Positions 31,148 through 52,528 of a stretch of 64,000 bases of DNA are shown one piece after another. The notes below the pieces were generated by a model. The model was given only the letters and a program-made list of their open reading frames with translations, was not told the DNA's origin and ran no database searches. Numbering within the stretch: the stretch's first letter is position 1; each line of letters begins with the position of its first letter. Source of the DNA: Anthopleura xanthogrammica (lineage: Eukaryota > Cnidaria > Anthozoa > Actiniaria > Actiniidae); NCBI GenBank assembly GCA_964019055.1, contig OZ025207.1, forward strand, positions 19,886,901 through 19,950,900, in the 5' to 3' direction. Both the position numbers and the translations under genes were made by a program.

Positions 31148-34100
31148 ATGGCGACGATAAACAGAAGTAGAAAAATGTTCCTGAAAATATCAAATTTTCG
31201 TCGAAAATCTTCCATTATATTATTACAAAAATATTCTACTAATCCTGTTGAAAGCAATTCTCAATATTGTATGAATTTAGTTAGGTAAGAAATATCTGAA
31301 TATTTGGACAATATTTGATTTGAGATTTTTCTTTTCCCAACGCAAACTGTTTCTGTTTCCAGGCGAATGGATTATGAAAATTTTCTTTGCACTCTTCTTC
31401 TTCCCAAAGTAACTAGGAATTCTGCGTTGGCAATACGTGCGTTTAACGTAGAACTTGCACAGGTTGGTATTCTTTCAGCATGTTGAAATATTTTTCACTC
31501 CAGATGATATGGTCATGGAGAATTTATTTGGAAAAATTTTATTCAAGACCTTCAAATGCCATGGAATTTCGAGAAGGAAAAAAAAATGTTACCTAAGTTC
31601 AGGAAAAATTTGTAGGACTCAGATTTTTGGCTAATCTATTTTTAGAAGATAGATAAATAAATCACAGCTATTGGACATTATTATTATTATCATTGGAGTT
31701 GAATTTCATAGTTCGGTGTAAAAACTTGTTCATCATTATCATTATCATCATCATCATCATCACTCTTCATGCCAGAAGGCCCATAAGGCTATCACATTAC
31801 TACGGATGTCATCAAAGTTATTTTTTCATGCCAGAAGAACATGTTATGGTCAAACCCTAAAGCATCTATGACTCCGACGACAAACATCAATGTTTTAATA
31901 TAAATTCCTTTCTCTATGTGTCCAAGTAGTTATCCTTTTGATGAGTTGTAGAGAAGAAAATTATTAAAAGGATAATGACCCATGGAGAAAGGAATGCAGA
32001 CCAAAACGTTGATGTTTGTTGGTGGAGTCATAGGGTTTGAGGGTGTGAACGTTACATGTTTTTCTGGTGTGAAAACCTACTTTGATGACATTTGTAGTAT
32101 TATGTCTCTACAATTCTGTGTAAAACTCGTTAGTAAACATTTACATTATAACACAAAGATCATGGTTGTGATAAAAATTGTTTGTTATTGCAACATGTAA
32201 AGCTGACTTTAATCGTTTGAACCCTTGAAGATACAAGACGTGGTGACTGAGAAACAAATTGGTAAAATGAGAATACAGTTTTGGAAGGACACAATGGAGC
32301 AAATGTACAAGGTAAGCATAGTGATAGTTGTGTACTGTGATACAGGGCTTGGTAAATACAGGCTCCTGGGAGACTGATGTGTTGAAAACCCATTTGTACT
32401 CAAAGAAAGAACCTTGCAGATTAAAATGGAAATGATAAGGAATAAAATTTTATTTACCATACCTTGTCCAGAGGAGGGGTGCAGGGGGTGCACAGCCCTC
32501 CTCTGAGAAACTTTCCCCCCTATTTTGAAGATACCTATACGAAATAATGTTTTCTTTCTTTGATTCTGAGGATTGCACCCCTCCCTGGGCTGACTTTGTG
32601 CCCTGCACCCCTCCCTGAACAAAATCCTGGATTTGACCCTGTTGTCATCCTAGCTAGGTTATCTCAAAATAATTGTTTTATCATCTCACTGCGATGAATT
32701 CCATTGGGACCTATAGATGGTCCATAATATGATGGAAACAGTCACTAAATTTCATGAGAAAAACAACAATTAAGGTTTGATGTTTTGATGTTTTCAGGGT
32801 CAACCTCCACAGCATCCAGTCGCTCTAGTATTAACGGAGGCTGTCCAAAAACACAACTTATCCAAGATGTGGTTTACAAGATTGATTGATGCACGAGTAG
32901 GTTTATGGTTTCACAAGTGATTGATAGAAATTAAAAGTGAACATACAAAAAATGTGTCCATTTTTGATTGACTTGATTTCATCATTTGTGCATAATTTAC
33001 TGTTGTATTTACATATGTGTGAATGATCATGAGAAAAGCCAAATCCATGCAACTTCTGTTCCCCAGGGGTTTCTGTAACAAAGTACCACAAGAAAAGAGC
33101 CGCTCACCACTCAGAGAAACCCTTAACCTTTTTTATAGAAGTTTACGAATATTTTCTAAAATAATGAAAAATGAGCTAAAATAATTATGTTTAAATTCCT
33201 TTCAGGAAAGCAATCTAGAAGATAGACCACACACTAGTGTAAAAAGCCTTGAAGAATATTGTGAAAACTCTGTATCATCAGTCATGTATCTTATTTTGGA
33301 GGCTTCAGGTAATCAACAGATTGTCATGTGAGCTCAAGGCCTGATAAATTACCTGTTTATAAACAAAAATATTTTTGCAGACTTAGTTAATAATACTTTT
33401 TAAGGGTTTATTGTATTCACTGTAATCAGCTGAAGCAAGGTAAAGTTAAATTTCATTTGGCCCATAAAACAAAGTTGTATAAAACCCCTTGCACATGACA
33501 TCGAAGCAGCTCAATTTGGAAGACAAAACAATTCTCAGGAGTGACTCACAATAAATAGTTTATCTATTTTTTTCTTCAGGTGTAAAAGATGTTCATGCTG
33601 ATCATGCTGCTAGTCACATCGGCAAAGCTGCCGGCATTGTAACCCTGCTCAGGGCAGCCCCATATCTTGCAAACAGAAGAAAAGTCTACATACCTAATGA
33701 TATACTTATCAAGGTAAAGCTTCTGACTTTCAAAGCTAAAATCTCTAGACATAGACATAACACTTTTTCATCAATTTATAATTGTTTTCTCTGACTTAAA
33801 TGTACATTATAAAGACAGACGTTTCGGCTCACACTCAAGGCTTCCTCAGTGTGAGTTGTTAATGGTTGCACGAGGACAAATCAAATCAAAACAAACAATT
33901 CAACTAGAGCTCACGCACATGTTCAAAAGCGTAGGATACAGTTCTTAAATAAGCATTCAATCATTCCCAGCATTGACATCTCCATAAGAATACAGGGTCC
34001 GTGCAGGCTTCTTGTGAAGACATTCAAGGACATTTCAAGGAGTATTCAAGGACCAAAATGAAAATTTTCAAGGACCACATAACGATGGGTGCGATCGGGA

Positions 34101-35223
34101 TTACGAACTTTTAGATGAGGAAAACAGGCGTTTTGGGTTACAAAAACCTTTCTAAATATTTTTCAAGGAGTATTTACGATTTTCAAGGAATTTTTTCTTT
34201 TTTCAAGGAGTTTCAAGTGCCCTTGAAATGAGTTTTCAAATTCCAGCACTTTTTAAGGAGTTCAAGGACCTGCACGAACCCTGAGAATACCATACTTCTA
34301 AGAAGAGTTGTTTTGACACTGAGGAAAATAATGTAAATTTAAGTCAGAGAAAACAATTATAAAATGATGAATCATAAACCTGACTGCAGTAACATGATTT
34401 TTAAGGATATATTATACAGTATATGCAATGACACTTTTTCCTAGTTTTAGGGATGCCTCATGAGAAAATAGGTATGCTCAAGTTACCAGTCAACCAGGTC
34501 TAACATCCACTTCTGTATTTCTTCAGCATAATGTCTCCCATCAAGACATCATCAAGGGCAGTACAGCACAGACTGTCAAAGATGTCACCTATGAACTTGC
34601 TAGCTTAGCTAATACTCATCTTTCAACGGTAGGGATATCTCATTTTGGTTTTATAATCTTTGCAGAATGAATAGACTATTTAGGGCTTTATTTCTTTTGA
34701 TTTTTCAGGCCCAGTCTTTTAAATCTAAAGTACCAAAAGCTGCTTTTAGGGTCCTTCTTCCATCAGTAAGTTCAAAACTGTTATGATTAGCTGCAAAGTT
34801 AGCTCTGTTGGTTGAGCATTGGTTTTCATGAGGTCTTGGGATCAACCAAGTACTGTCTTTGCAAATGATGAGACCTTTAACTTGTGTTGAGAATAAGATT
34901 CTTTGTTTGAGTGATATCCATATTCATGTCTTCTCATGTGCAACTGTTAAACAAAGAAATGATACTCTAGGGAATGACACATGGTCTGAAATGGGGGAAA
35001 ATTATGTCCAAGCTACTTATAGAGGTTTATCATGTTCTTAACTCTTAAAGAAATTATCAGCCTTTATCTTAAAAAACTATTCTTATTTTCTCAGGTTTCT
35101 TGCCAACATTATCTCAACAAAATACAAAGAGTAGACTTTGACTTATTCCATTCCAGTTTGAGAGAGAGAAACCACTTATTACCGATACAACTACTGAGAA
35201 ATGCTTGGACTACAAGATATTGA
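31148..35223 (+). CDS. NDUFAF6: NADH dehydrogenase complex I assembly factor 6
   Basis: Exons 31148-31284, 31363-31462, 32231-32311, 32798-32896, 33206-33308, 33580-33713, 34527-34628, 34709-34765 and 35095-35223 join in phase to 313 aa (human about 333). The family is a squalene/phytoene-synthase-like fold repurposed for mitochondrial complex I assembly. Recognisable blocks are [66 protein letters not shown] and the C-terminal [11 protein letters not shown]. The Asp-rich catalytic motif of true synthases is replaced by [11 protein letters not shown], as in other NDUFAF6 proteins. The basic N-terminus ([20 protein letters not shown]) fits mitochondrial import. ATG 31148 has a good context (AAGATGG). 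All introns are GT-AG. Confidence 0.93.
33773..34363. mobile_element. 600-bp MITE (TTATAATTGTTTTCTCTGAC ends)
   Basis: Inverted ends TTATAATTGTTTTCTCTGAC and GTCAGAGAAAACAATTATAA, about 590 bp apart, in the sixth NDUFAF6 intron. A second, different MITE (33993-34283) is nested inside. Confidence 0.7.
33993..34283. mobile_element. Nested CAGGG-ended MITE
   Basis: CAGGGTCCGTGCAGG at the left and CCTGCACGAACCCTG at the right, flanked on both sides by AGAATA (33987-33992, 34284-34289). The interior is a run of TTCAAGGA variants. The CAGGG end is hAT-like, but the visible direct repeat is 6 bp rather than 8. Confidence 0.75.
34797..34856 (+). repeat. Degenerate tRNA-like segment
   Basis: TTAGCTCTGTTGGTTGAGCA looks like a tRNA A-box region and TCTTGGGATCAACC like a decayed B-box. 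In the last NDUFAF6 intron, next to a MITE. Confidence 0.35.
34869..35031. mobile_element. MITE family 1, copy 3 (partial)
   Basis: Retains AGAATAAGATTCTTTGTTTG, GCAACTGTTAAACAAAGAAA and GACACATGGTCTGAAATGGG, but has lost most of the left arm. Ends about 60 bp before NDUFAF6 exon 9. Confidence 0.6.
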
Positions 35224-37181
35224 GTACATTCCTGAATATGAAATAGTGTTGTACAACAAATTATACTAACACTACCTTTGTCAGAGTACTAAATCCATGA
35301 CATATAATCAAGATTGTTATTGAGTAATAGTTTTTTAGAACCTTTTAGACTTAGTTCAAATGATCTTCTCATGAGCCAAACCAATGACATTGAAATTATA
35401 AAATTATAAAATTATCCACTTTTTTCCATGCTTTTGGCTTATGTGAAGTTTGACATTTGAAGGCCTAAGTCACTAATACCCAACCAGAACAGTCTTAATA
35501 TTTTACACATCGGAGACATCAAACATACACCAATTCCAAACATGGCAGACACAAAAAGATGGCTTGGATTGAGGGGACAAAAACGAGGCTAGTCAGTCAT
35601 CTGTGATCTGAGATGTGTTTTTTATTTGCTGTTCAAGCTTCATCTTTGTTAATGGTTTTTAAATCCATTAAGAATTGCTTTTAGTGATGCCTAAGGGAAA
35701 AGCCAGCCTTCCACAGAGTACAGAAGAATGACTAGCCTTGTTTTTGCCTCCTTGTTCCAGGACAACTGCATGCGTCCACCATGTTTGGAATTGGCATATA
35801 GGGGACAAGACAGCTCATTATCATTTTACTTAGTTGTCTCTTGATGTTGCCTGTGTATTGATTGATATTATAACTGTTCTGGTTTAGTGATAGTGAATAA
35901 TTGTGATTGATAGCTAACAAATACAATCCATTAAACAATAACAAATTGATTTTATTTGTTTGTGCTCTATGAGTTAATGATTCTTTGATTCTTTATCAAG
36001 AAGAGTTTTAAGATACCATGATGTAAAAATTTGTAAATAAAATCTCAAATAACTTTATTTTGAGTGTTGCCTTGTGTACATGACGACACTGTTCTGGTCT
36101 AGTTGGTACAAGCATCATCTTCTTGATCATTTCTTATTACTGCGATTCTCAATATTTGGTGAACTTGGTAGTTGTGAGTTTCCCGTTGGAATTTGGTTTT
36201 TCACTGCCGTCAGTTAAAAATATAAAAGATTCTGACTGATTAGTTTTGATTGATAGCAGCAAAAAACAATTTCACAACAAGATGAATTGAAATGTCGGAG
36301 TTTGCAGAATATTGAGAATCACAGTGCTATCTTGTACAACCCATGCTAGACCAGCATGCACCTTGTTTGTCTAACTTTGATAAGGTTCTTGACTTATGCC
36401 AATACATTGATGTATGCTCCTTTCTGTAGTCTTCCCACAATCCCTTATGATCCCAGCGCGAGCTCGAGGTCAGGGTAAAATTTGCATAAAAATGTATAAA
36501 AAATATGCAAATTTTACCCTGACCTCGAGCTTGCGCTGGGATCATAAGGGATTGTGGGAAGACTACGGAAAGGTGCATTGGTACTATTTGCACCAAAGCT
36601 AGACCATAATGCCCCTTGACTGATACAAAAATATGCCTATGTGTATTTTGTGACTTTTTAGTATTTTACACTGTCACCATATTGAGCTGATGCACAACTT
36701 GTGTCTACTATTTAATACTGTCAATGTTGATTAAAAATCAAACAGTGGTCACGAGGCCATAAAAACACTAACCAGCCCCTTTAAAAATGCCCCTTTAGAA
36801 GTGCATGTAAAGACTCATGTGAAGATTAAACGTTTCTAATTTCTGACAACACACAACAAACAATATGCTAGGCCTTAAGCAGATGTCAAGTACAAAACAT
36901 TTATAGCACTGTTATGAAGAGTGACAGTGTGAAAATGACCTCTACTGAGCAATATGGTAGATATACTGTTACCATGGTGATGCAACAGCTGTTGCCATAG
37001 AGACAAATAAACCAACCTTAGTTCAAGGAGTGTCTTGTGGTTACTAGGTTACAATATTCATACCTGTGGGCATTGTATTTAAACCTGTTACAAAAGTTGA
37101 CCCCTTGTTACCATGGCAACCATAATTTTTTCCTTCCTGTGCTACCAGCTGTAACCATAGTAACCAGCATTGCCATAGCAA
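35224..37181. other. Convergent 3' intergenic region
   Basis: Between the NDUFAF6 stop and the stop of the ankyrin/coiled-coil gene, which converge here. It contains AATAAA at 36038, a diverged TTACTGCGATT MITE (36135-36325) and the palindrome 36419-36573. No exon recognised. Confidence 0.6.
36419..36573. mobile_element. Near-perfect hairpin MITE
   Basis: Arms CCTTTCTGTAGTCTTCCCAC and GATCCCAGCGCGAGCTCGAG have almost exact complements to the right, with a small AT-rich loop near 36497. Recent or constrained by its palindromic form. Confidence 0.8.
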
Positions 37182-40100
37182 CTAAGAGTTTTGGCTTTCT
37201 TGTTGTCGTTCATTTACCTTCAAGAGGCTGTCACAGTAATGAAGTTTTTTCTCCAGCTCGCCACATTCATTATTTAACACGTTCCTCTTTCTTTTTAAAT
37301 TCTGGTGTTCATTTTTCATGTAGTTTAACTCTTTTTTCGTCTTCTCTACCTCTTTCATGATTCTTTCGAGTTCTTTCTCCTTTGAAGTGATTTCTGTCGT
37401 TGTGTCACCCACCACTTTCTCAGCATCTTCAATGGCCTCACTTGTGGCTGAAGAATAAATAGGTCTGAATGAAATACTGTAGAGTTCCATTATCTGTAGC
37501 TAGAACTCCAGTTATCTTGAACTAGAGGCCATGCCCCATTGACTTGTGTCACTGTAACACTACAATATTTCACCATAGGTATCTCAAATCTCCTTGTTAT
37601 TTTGGAACTTTTCTGTGGTCCCCAGGAGGTTTGAGATAATCGGATGTGAGTAAAATATAGAAAATAATAAGCCAATTCACAGTTTAAGAATCGCTATCAG
37701 TGTGCATGTGATTTTATCCCGAATTTCTCACCTTCTTTTGTTTAAACCTTCTTTTGTTTAAACCTTCTTTTGTTTTTAATTAAACAAAAGAAGGTGAGAA
37801 ATTCGGGATTAAATCGCATTGCGCACTGATAACGATTCTTAAACTGTGAACTGTCTTATTAAGTCACAAGCATTATTACATTGGCTGGGTTTTACCTTGA
37901 AGTTGTTCAAGTTTTGAAGCCAAAAGCTTTTCATCTTCATTCCTCTTTTTCAAAACCAGATCCTTGACGTTGCTCCATAACCCTGTCGCTTTCAGTACGC
38001 CAAGAACATTGACGTTTTGATCTGATGAAAATCATGGGAAAATATGTTCATCTAAGACAGGCAAGGGAGCCCACCCATCCCATCTATTAACCCCTTGCCG
38101 CACGATCAATTCTGGCTTACAGCCAAACTAAGAAAACCATGAACAACAAACTAAAATATGTCTGGAATGTTTATTGTTTTCTAACCACATCATTACAAGA
38201 ACTACTAGCTGCCAAAGATTGTTATCACCAAACTGCTTTTAAACATATGAGTTTGTTTACATACAGAAAAATATTTGCTCCTGCACATTTACTCTATGAA
38301 CAAACCAGGAATAGCCTTTGAGATTCAGATATTTTTCCATATAAACAAATTCATACATTTAAAAGCAGTTTGGTGATAACGATCTTTGGCAATATGATGT
38401 GGTTAGAAAACAATACTATAAATATTCCAGGCATATTTTAGGTGTTCACGGTTTTCTTAGTTTGACTTTAACTTCATGATGAGTAACAATAAACAAAGAA
38501 TAATAACTATGAAATCTACATATACGATAATTGCTGGTATTGAGCATTTAGAGCAAGTGTCGTAGATGTACGTCACATTGCATGTCTTTTTCAGTGTTTG
38601 ATTCTAGACAGGCTTTCTTTTTGGAAGGGAATCAAGATGGCATCTCGTCTGTGTACAAAAATGGAGCCCTTTTGTGCAATCTACATGGCATCAACTGTTA
38701 ATAAGCAATGGACATTTCTAAAACTCTAAAAAATATGGATATGCTACTAACCTAAATCAAGAGTATGGGTGATGTTATCCTGTGAATTCTGCATCTAGTG
38801 TGGAAGTGAAAGAAGTATGAATTTGTCTTGCAGTTGATTTGATACAGCTCGTCGTGTATCTACATCTGACATTAATACATGCATCAATGTTAATGATTGA
38901 GCAAGGAGAATATTGATCCAGTTCTTGTTCTGAGTTTTCAATTAAATTCAAATTTCTCGTTTGAAAATCTGAAACCAGGGATCAAAAGAAAACCAACCAA
39001 TCATTGGGACAGAACCAATGAGCAACTCTACTCACATGACACTCACAGTGTTCTTACCAGACCGCGGCATTGCCATGCTTTTTAATAAAATGACGCAGTA
39101 GAAATAGCTTTAGGGGTCCAGAGCCTGGACGCAAATACTTTTTTTATGCGAATAAATTCTTGTGTTTAATTATCATTCACCTTTTCGATAAAAGATCACA
39201 AATTCCACGCGTCATCAAGTTAGGTTGATATAAAGTAAACCTAATCATAAGTGTGGACCCCCTCCTTTCCAAAATGACTCTGTTTTGGATTCTCTATGTG
39301 CCCTGTCGACCCCGATTTTAATAATCCTAGTGAGAACACTGCACTCAGGGATGGTTTCATGTCACACAGGAGAGAGGCAAGTACTCTCACTGTTTATATC
39401 AGTAATCATGCACTATATGATCAGCCAACACATGTCAGTTGACAATCACCTGACTGGCAGCCAACGCATGGTCAACAGGGCGATTGTTGACCAACACGTG
39501 TTGGCATGAGAGACAGGCACAGTGAGAAACTTACATCACTGGTGTGCTCCTTTTTAACCCTACATGAACATGCTGGTGGAAGTTTGGAAGTTTTATTTAC
39601 TGTTGTCGGCTGTTCATCTGTAACACCATTCACATCTGCATCATCAGATTTATTTGACATCCTCTCATCCGTAATCTTTTTAAGTAATGTCGTTGCTTTG
39701 ATAGAACCTTTTTCAGTTGCGACATCAAGAGGGGTTTTGCCAGCATTGTTAGTAATAGAAGTAACTGCACCTTCATTGATTACAGTGCGCAGGGCAAAGA
39801 AGGCATCATCGCTGCTTGCAAGGATGTGTACTATGCTATCTCCTTCGGAATTTTGAGCATTTATAACATCCCTTAATTGATCAGGGTAATACTCCTTTAA
39901 CTTTGAGAGCACCAGTTTAATACAGTCTTCAAAGTGATCCTTTCGCCTTCCTTCTATCAGCTGTCTAGCTGCTACATGTAAAGGGGTTTCCATACTTCTA
40001 TCCTTCAATATGAGGCAGTCCTTTAATAAGTCGATCAGAGCTCCAACTTTACGCTCAAGCACTTTTCTTTGGAGGAACATTTCAGAGAGCTCGAGGCATA

Positions 40101-40733
40101 ATAGACATCTGTGGAGAGCTGTTTCTTTGGTGGTGGATGCTCTAACAGTTGGATCAAAGCCTATATGTATAGTATAAATGTATATAGTATAAGTGAATGA
40201 TAAATTAAGGCAAGGACAGGTTCCTGAGTCACCTGAAACCATAGTAAGCTTATAGTATGCTGAAACAAGGCTAAGAAGGCCCCCTATCTTTATCAACGTA
40301 TGTATCCTCCCCAAACAAAGCAGGATTACTTCTTTGAAACGGGGGGATATGGACACGATGATAAAGGAAAAATCAAGAATGTCTGTAAAGGTCTTGAATA
40401 GAAAATTCATTCAATTTATCAAGTTAAGATAAGCTTACGTTAATACTCACCCTTTTTGATCAGCCATTCTAGTGCTTTCGGCTTTCCAAGAACACTAGCC
40501 CAGTGAACCAAAGGGAACTTATAATCTTCTACAGCATCTGGTACAACATCGTTCTTCTGCCAACCTTTCTTCAAGTAGCTTTGGACACACAATTCAAACT
40601 CCTCCAACCCGCCATTACAGTCGTTCTTCTTGCTTCCTTTGTCAGACGGGATGTTTATGATGGCTAGCAACAAGTCGTGGTGCTTTTCACTGCAGTAAAG
40701 CTTACAAAAGGGAGGGTGTTTGAGTCCAGACAT
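37182..40733 (-). CDS. Ankyrin-repeat and coiled-coil protein
   Basis: Minus-strand exons 40451-40733, 39535-40160, 38752-38794, 37896-38021 and 37182-37447 join in consistent phase to 447 aa. The N-terminus has MSGLKHPPFCKLYCSEKH. Ankyrin-type repeats follow: FPLVHWASVLGKPKALEWLI, TKETALHRCLLCLEL, METPLHVAARQLIEG, GDSIVHILASSDD and GKTPLDVATEKGSIKAT. After a linker with TSKLPPACSC comes a long C-terminal coiled coil (last two exons, for example SKEKELERIMKEVEKTKKEL). An in-frame ATG at 40784 is an alternative start, 17 codons upstream. The end assumes read-through of a weak GTAAAT to the TAG at 37182. Likely an intracellular scaffold; I recognise no named orthologue. Confidence 0.75.
37677..37850. 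mobile_element. Hairpin MITE in ankyrin-gene intron
   Basis: CACAGTTTAAGAATCG at the left and CGATTCTTAAACTGTG at the right, arms with GAATTTCTCACCTTCTTTTG and complement; the CCTTCTTTTGTTTAAA unit is repeated at the loop. Confidence 0.75.
38122..38466. mobile_element. 345-bp hairpin element in ankyrin-gene intron
   Basis: GTCAAACTAAGAAAACC-like ends (left CCAAACTAAGAAAACCATGA, right GGTTTTCTTAGTTTGAC) with long arms sharing AAACTGCTTTTAAA and ATATTTTTCTGT-like segments. Confidence 0.65.
38600..38700 (+). repeat. Duplicate of the ankyrin gene's 5' region
   Basis: GGCTTTCTTTTTGGAAGGGA followed by ATCAAGATGGC and TACAAAAATGG-AGCCCTTTTGTGCAA matches 40740-40820, just upstream of the start codon of the same gene, with a few substitutions and in the same orientation. 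It lies in an intron. Confidence 0.65.
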
Positions 40734-41091
40734 GCTAGGTAAGCTTTCTTTTGGACGGGAATCAAAATGGCGTCTCTTCTGCATACAAAAATGGCGCCCT
40801 TTTGTGCAAACAATCAACAAACACTGAACCCCAGGGGACGACAAAACTACACCCTAGAGGGGAGGGGACAGAACAGCGTCATAAACTTTGAAGAAAAACG
40901 AGTATTTGGGGGAAAATATATTTTATTCTCTCGTTGAATTAGTTTTGTGCGGTTGTTTGGTTGGAATACTAAATACTATGCATACTTTATCAAAGTCCTT
41001 CGTCTTTGTCCGTACAAATTAACGCGTGCGCTGAATAGAGGCAAAGCCCACAGGCAGCCCAAACAATCCATTTTTAGCTATTATTATTGTA

Positions 41092-41347
41092 AATGTATGG
41101 GACGATATACAACGTATTTTTTGTTGAAATAAATTTGTCATTCTGGGTGGTTTTTGGCCGTTTTAGAGCGGGTTTTTTTTAAATTGCCCACTAGGGCTTA
41201 AGTACTAGTGGGCAATTTAAAAAAAATACCCGCTCTAAAACGGCCAAAAACCACCCAGAATGACACAACACCTTTAACAATAACATAGGACCAAGGTATG
41301 TTCAAATTTATTTCAACAAAAAATACGCTGTATATCGTCCCATACAT
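41092..41347. mobile_element. Long palindromic MITE
   Basis: ATGTATGGGACGATATAC and TCATTCTGGGTGGTTTTTGG have matching complements; the centre is AATTGCCCACTAG / CTAGTGGGCAATT. Arms over 110 bp. Confidence 0.8.
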
Positions 41348-42276
41348 AAAGGTCGGTGGAACTGCCATCTTGGACCCCATCCTCCAACTCTAATACCCCA
41401 TTCACACCAAAACCTGTTTAGTTAAACTGAGTTTTTATTAAACAAAATGTTTTATTTTATCTCTAATCTGTTCAGTACAATATGAAGGATAGTTTATATG
41501 TATTATTTCATCAAAGAGTGAACAATGTTTGTAAATAATTTTCTAAACATGTTTAGTTAAACTACTTTAAAACATGTTTAAGCTATAGTGTGAACGAGGT
41601 ATTAGACTCTCGTTATACCATTAACATGCTATAAACTCACATTTGTTTCCAATAGCAACGGTAACTAAGGTAACTAAAGGGAGTCCTCCTCCCCCCCCAA
41701 TTTGCAATGGGAGAAATGTAGGTCAAACATACACTTAGCAATATTGAGTATTTAATAACTATTTTCGAATCAAAACATCCTTCCTTACTTTCATAAAAGC
41801 AAAAAGCTAAAGTTGTGACAAGAGATAAGACAATAGGCCATGTTCGATATCTCAGAATTCTGTCTTGTTGACCAGGCATGACACATCATGTATGTACAGA
41901 AATATGATATTACCAAATACATTACTGTCATAAATACAAGACTGTATCATACATGACGTTTTTACCAATGTGGTAAGAAAGACCTAGAAACGTTCGCGCA
42001 ACTCACCAACGTTACAAGACAATCCACAGCACTATATCTACTTATTTCCTTGAGGTTTGGTGAGAATATTGATAGTTTTATTCCTGGTAACCCAAATTAA
42101 TATATTCAAGACATTGATGCATTGAACACGGCCTAGCCTCTTGTTTATTTAGAGATCCTCAATTTTTGAATGTTGAGTTCAAAGATTTTCCTGCATGGAT
42201 TTTCCTCAGGGCTAAAAGGTAAAATATATTACAAAAATGTCATGTTAGGAAAATTCGGACGAAGATGGCTATATAT

Positions 42277-42450
42277 GTACCTTTGAGCTTGTGCGTAATG
42301 TTTTCCCATTTCAGACCACGTATTATTCATTGGAGTATCAATTCTTTAGCGATAACGCATGAGATACAACTCAAAAAAAGAATTGTATTCTCAAGGGAAT
42401 GACACGTGGTCTGAAATTAGAAAACATTACGCCCTAGCTAAAGGATATCA
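42277..42450. mobile_element. MITE family 1, copy 4
   Basis: TACCTTTGAGCTTGTGCGTA at the left, CATTACGCCCTAGCTAAAGG at the right, TTTCAGACCACG / CGTGGTCTGAAA in the arms. Confidence 0.65.
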
Positions 42451-43144
42451 ATCTCCAAAAGCCAAATGAACTGATATCCTCGTGGCAAAGGAGAGCATCG
42501 CAAGCCACCAATTTGGAGGGGCTAATCATCCTTCCTTGCAGCTGAAGAATGTCACGAATAATAGCACACAGCTTGTCATTCTGAAAGACCTCGCTTGTTG
42601 AGATCCAATCGTATAAATCCCTTGCAGCACGCCGGAAAGCAGCTCAATTTTTCAGGAGTTATAAATTCCCAGGAGTTTGAAATTGTTTTGTTTTGTACTA
42701 CAAATAGACCCCTCTCTCGAAATGCTGTTCAATTTGGAAGACAAAACAATTCTGAGGCGTTTGAATTCTTTTGATTTGCCCTCCAAATTGAGCTGCATTC
42801 CGACGTGCTGCAAGGGTTCTATTCTAGAGTTTCTAGCCCCAGTATAGCTGGGTTTCACTTGACGTCATGTCCTGTCTCGTGCGGAATATTCATCAGCTGA
42901 ATCGGGCACAAGTTTTCAATAGGATTCTTTCTGGCTGACTGCACATGGTGATCAGTGTTTGACCACCATTTGGAGCAGATAATGAGATTCAAAGACTTTT
43001 ATCAGTTGATTGAAACCCAGACCGTGATTCAGTGCGTTGAAAATACGACCTCATAGATAAGTGTATCGTAGCAATACATTAATTTAACCACTTCGTTTCT
43101 GGGAACTTACTCTTACTGGGACCACTTTTACAAAGCCAACCAAT

Positions 43145-43202
43145 AGATGGTTAAAAATTGTAAAGCGCATTGATACGATGTGAAATGCGCTATATAAGAA
43201 CC

Positions 43203-43239
<37 letters not shown>
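43145..43239 (+). repeat. LINE 3' tail with (ATT)n
   Basis: AAATGCGCTATATAAGAACC followed by about eleven ATT units. The same GCGCTATATAA plus ATT ending follows the LINE fragment at 60480-60812, so this is a second, further truncated 3' end. Confidence 0.6.
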
Positions 43240-43242
<3 letters not shown>

Positions 43243-43696
43243 AGACCCCAAATTGAGCTGAATTCCGACGTGCTGCAAGGGGTCTATTCCAATATAGAAT
43301 GCGGAAAACTTGAGCCAATCAGGAGAGAGCACGAGATCTTGGCTTCGTTGCTTGCTCCTGATTAGCTTAAGTTGGAATGCCTCGTTTTCATCCTACATAA
43401 TGATTGGTTGATTTCGTACAATTTAGGGAGTGTATACATTCACTGGACCCATTCTGTTGTAAAATGAACTCGTTGCTTCAGCGAATCAAGTTTGTCATGC
43501 TTGTCGCATTTCTAAAAGGAAAAATTAGAGGCTAAATCATGTCCATCAATCCCAATGTACTTCATCCCTTAGTAACAATAAAGTTGTTTCATATTGGTTC
43601 AATGACATTTTCTCTTTGAATTTCATTGATGATTTCCAGTGGATGCCAGAGGTATACGTTTAAGGTGGTTGATCGATGAGAAAAATTGCATAATTC

Positions 43697-44164
43697 TTGA
43701 TTTCATGTAGATTCAGTTACAACAAACCATCGTCATCAGTCGATATTATCAACAGCAGCTACATTGTAGCTAGCAGCAGTACTACTGATATAATTATCAG
43801 TCTGGATCGTTATCCGGGCATCAGTACACTCCAACACATCGACGTCAACGTCATCACCATCATCTTCATCATCATCAGCAGCAGTAGCAGCAACAGGCAG
43901 CAGCATTACGTATATCATTATCATCAGTCTTGTTATCCGGGCATCATCTGTAACCAAAGCATACTCCTTGCTTGATTCCAAGGTATTTTGTCTTCAATAT
44001 TATCATCATCATCATCATCAGCAGCAGCACCAGCAACAGGCAGCAGCATTACTTATATCATTATCATCAGTCTTGATCGTTATCCGGGCATCATCTGTAA
44101 CCAAAGCACACTCCTTGCTCGATTCCAAGGTATCTTGTCTTCAATATTATCATCATCATCGTCG
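43697..44164. repeat. Tandem repeat just beyond the CCDC102-like stop
   Basis: Three imperfect copies of a unit of about 130-145 bp containing CGTTATCCGGGCATCA, CTCCTTGCTTGATTCCAAGG, (ATC)n and CAGCAGCAGC. It adjoins the stop codon at 44165 and probably forms part of the 3' UTR. Confidence 0.7.

Positions 44165-52528
<8,364 letters not shown>

Larger units (their letters stand above)
40734..44164. other. Intergenic region with several MITEs
   Basis: 3.4 kb between the ankyrin-gene start and the CCDC102-like stop. It holds the 41092-41347 hairpin, a family 1 MITE (42277-42450), family 3 fragments (42610-42830, 43245-43290), a LINE 3' tail (43145-43239) and the tandem repeats beyond the CCDC102-like stop. 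No exon recognised. Confidence 0.55.
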
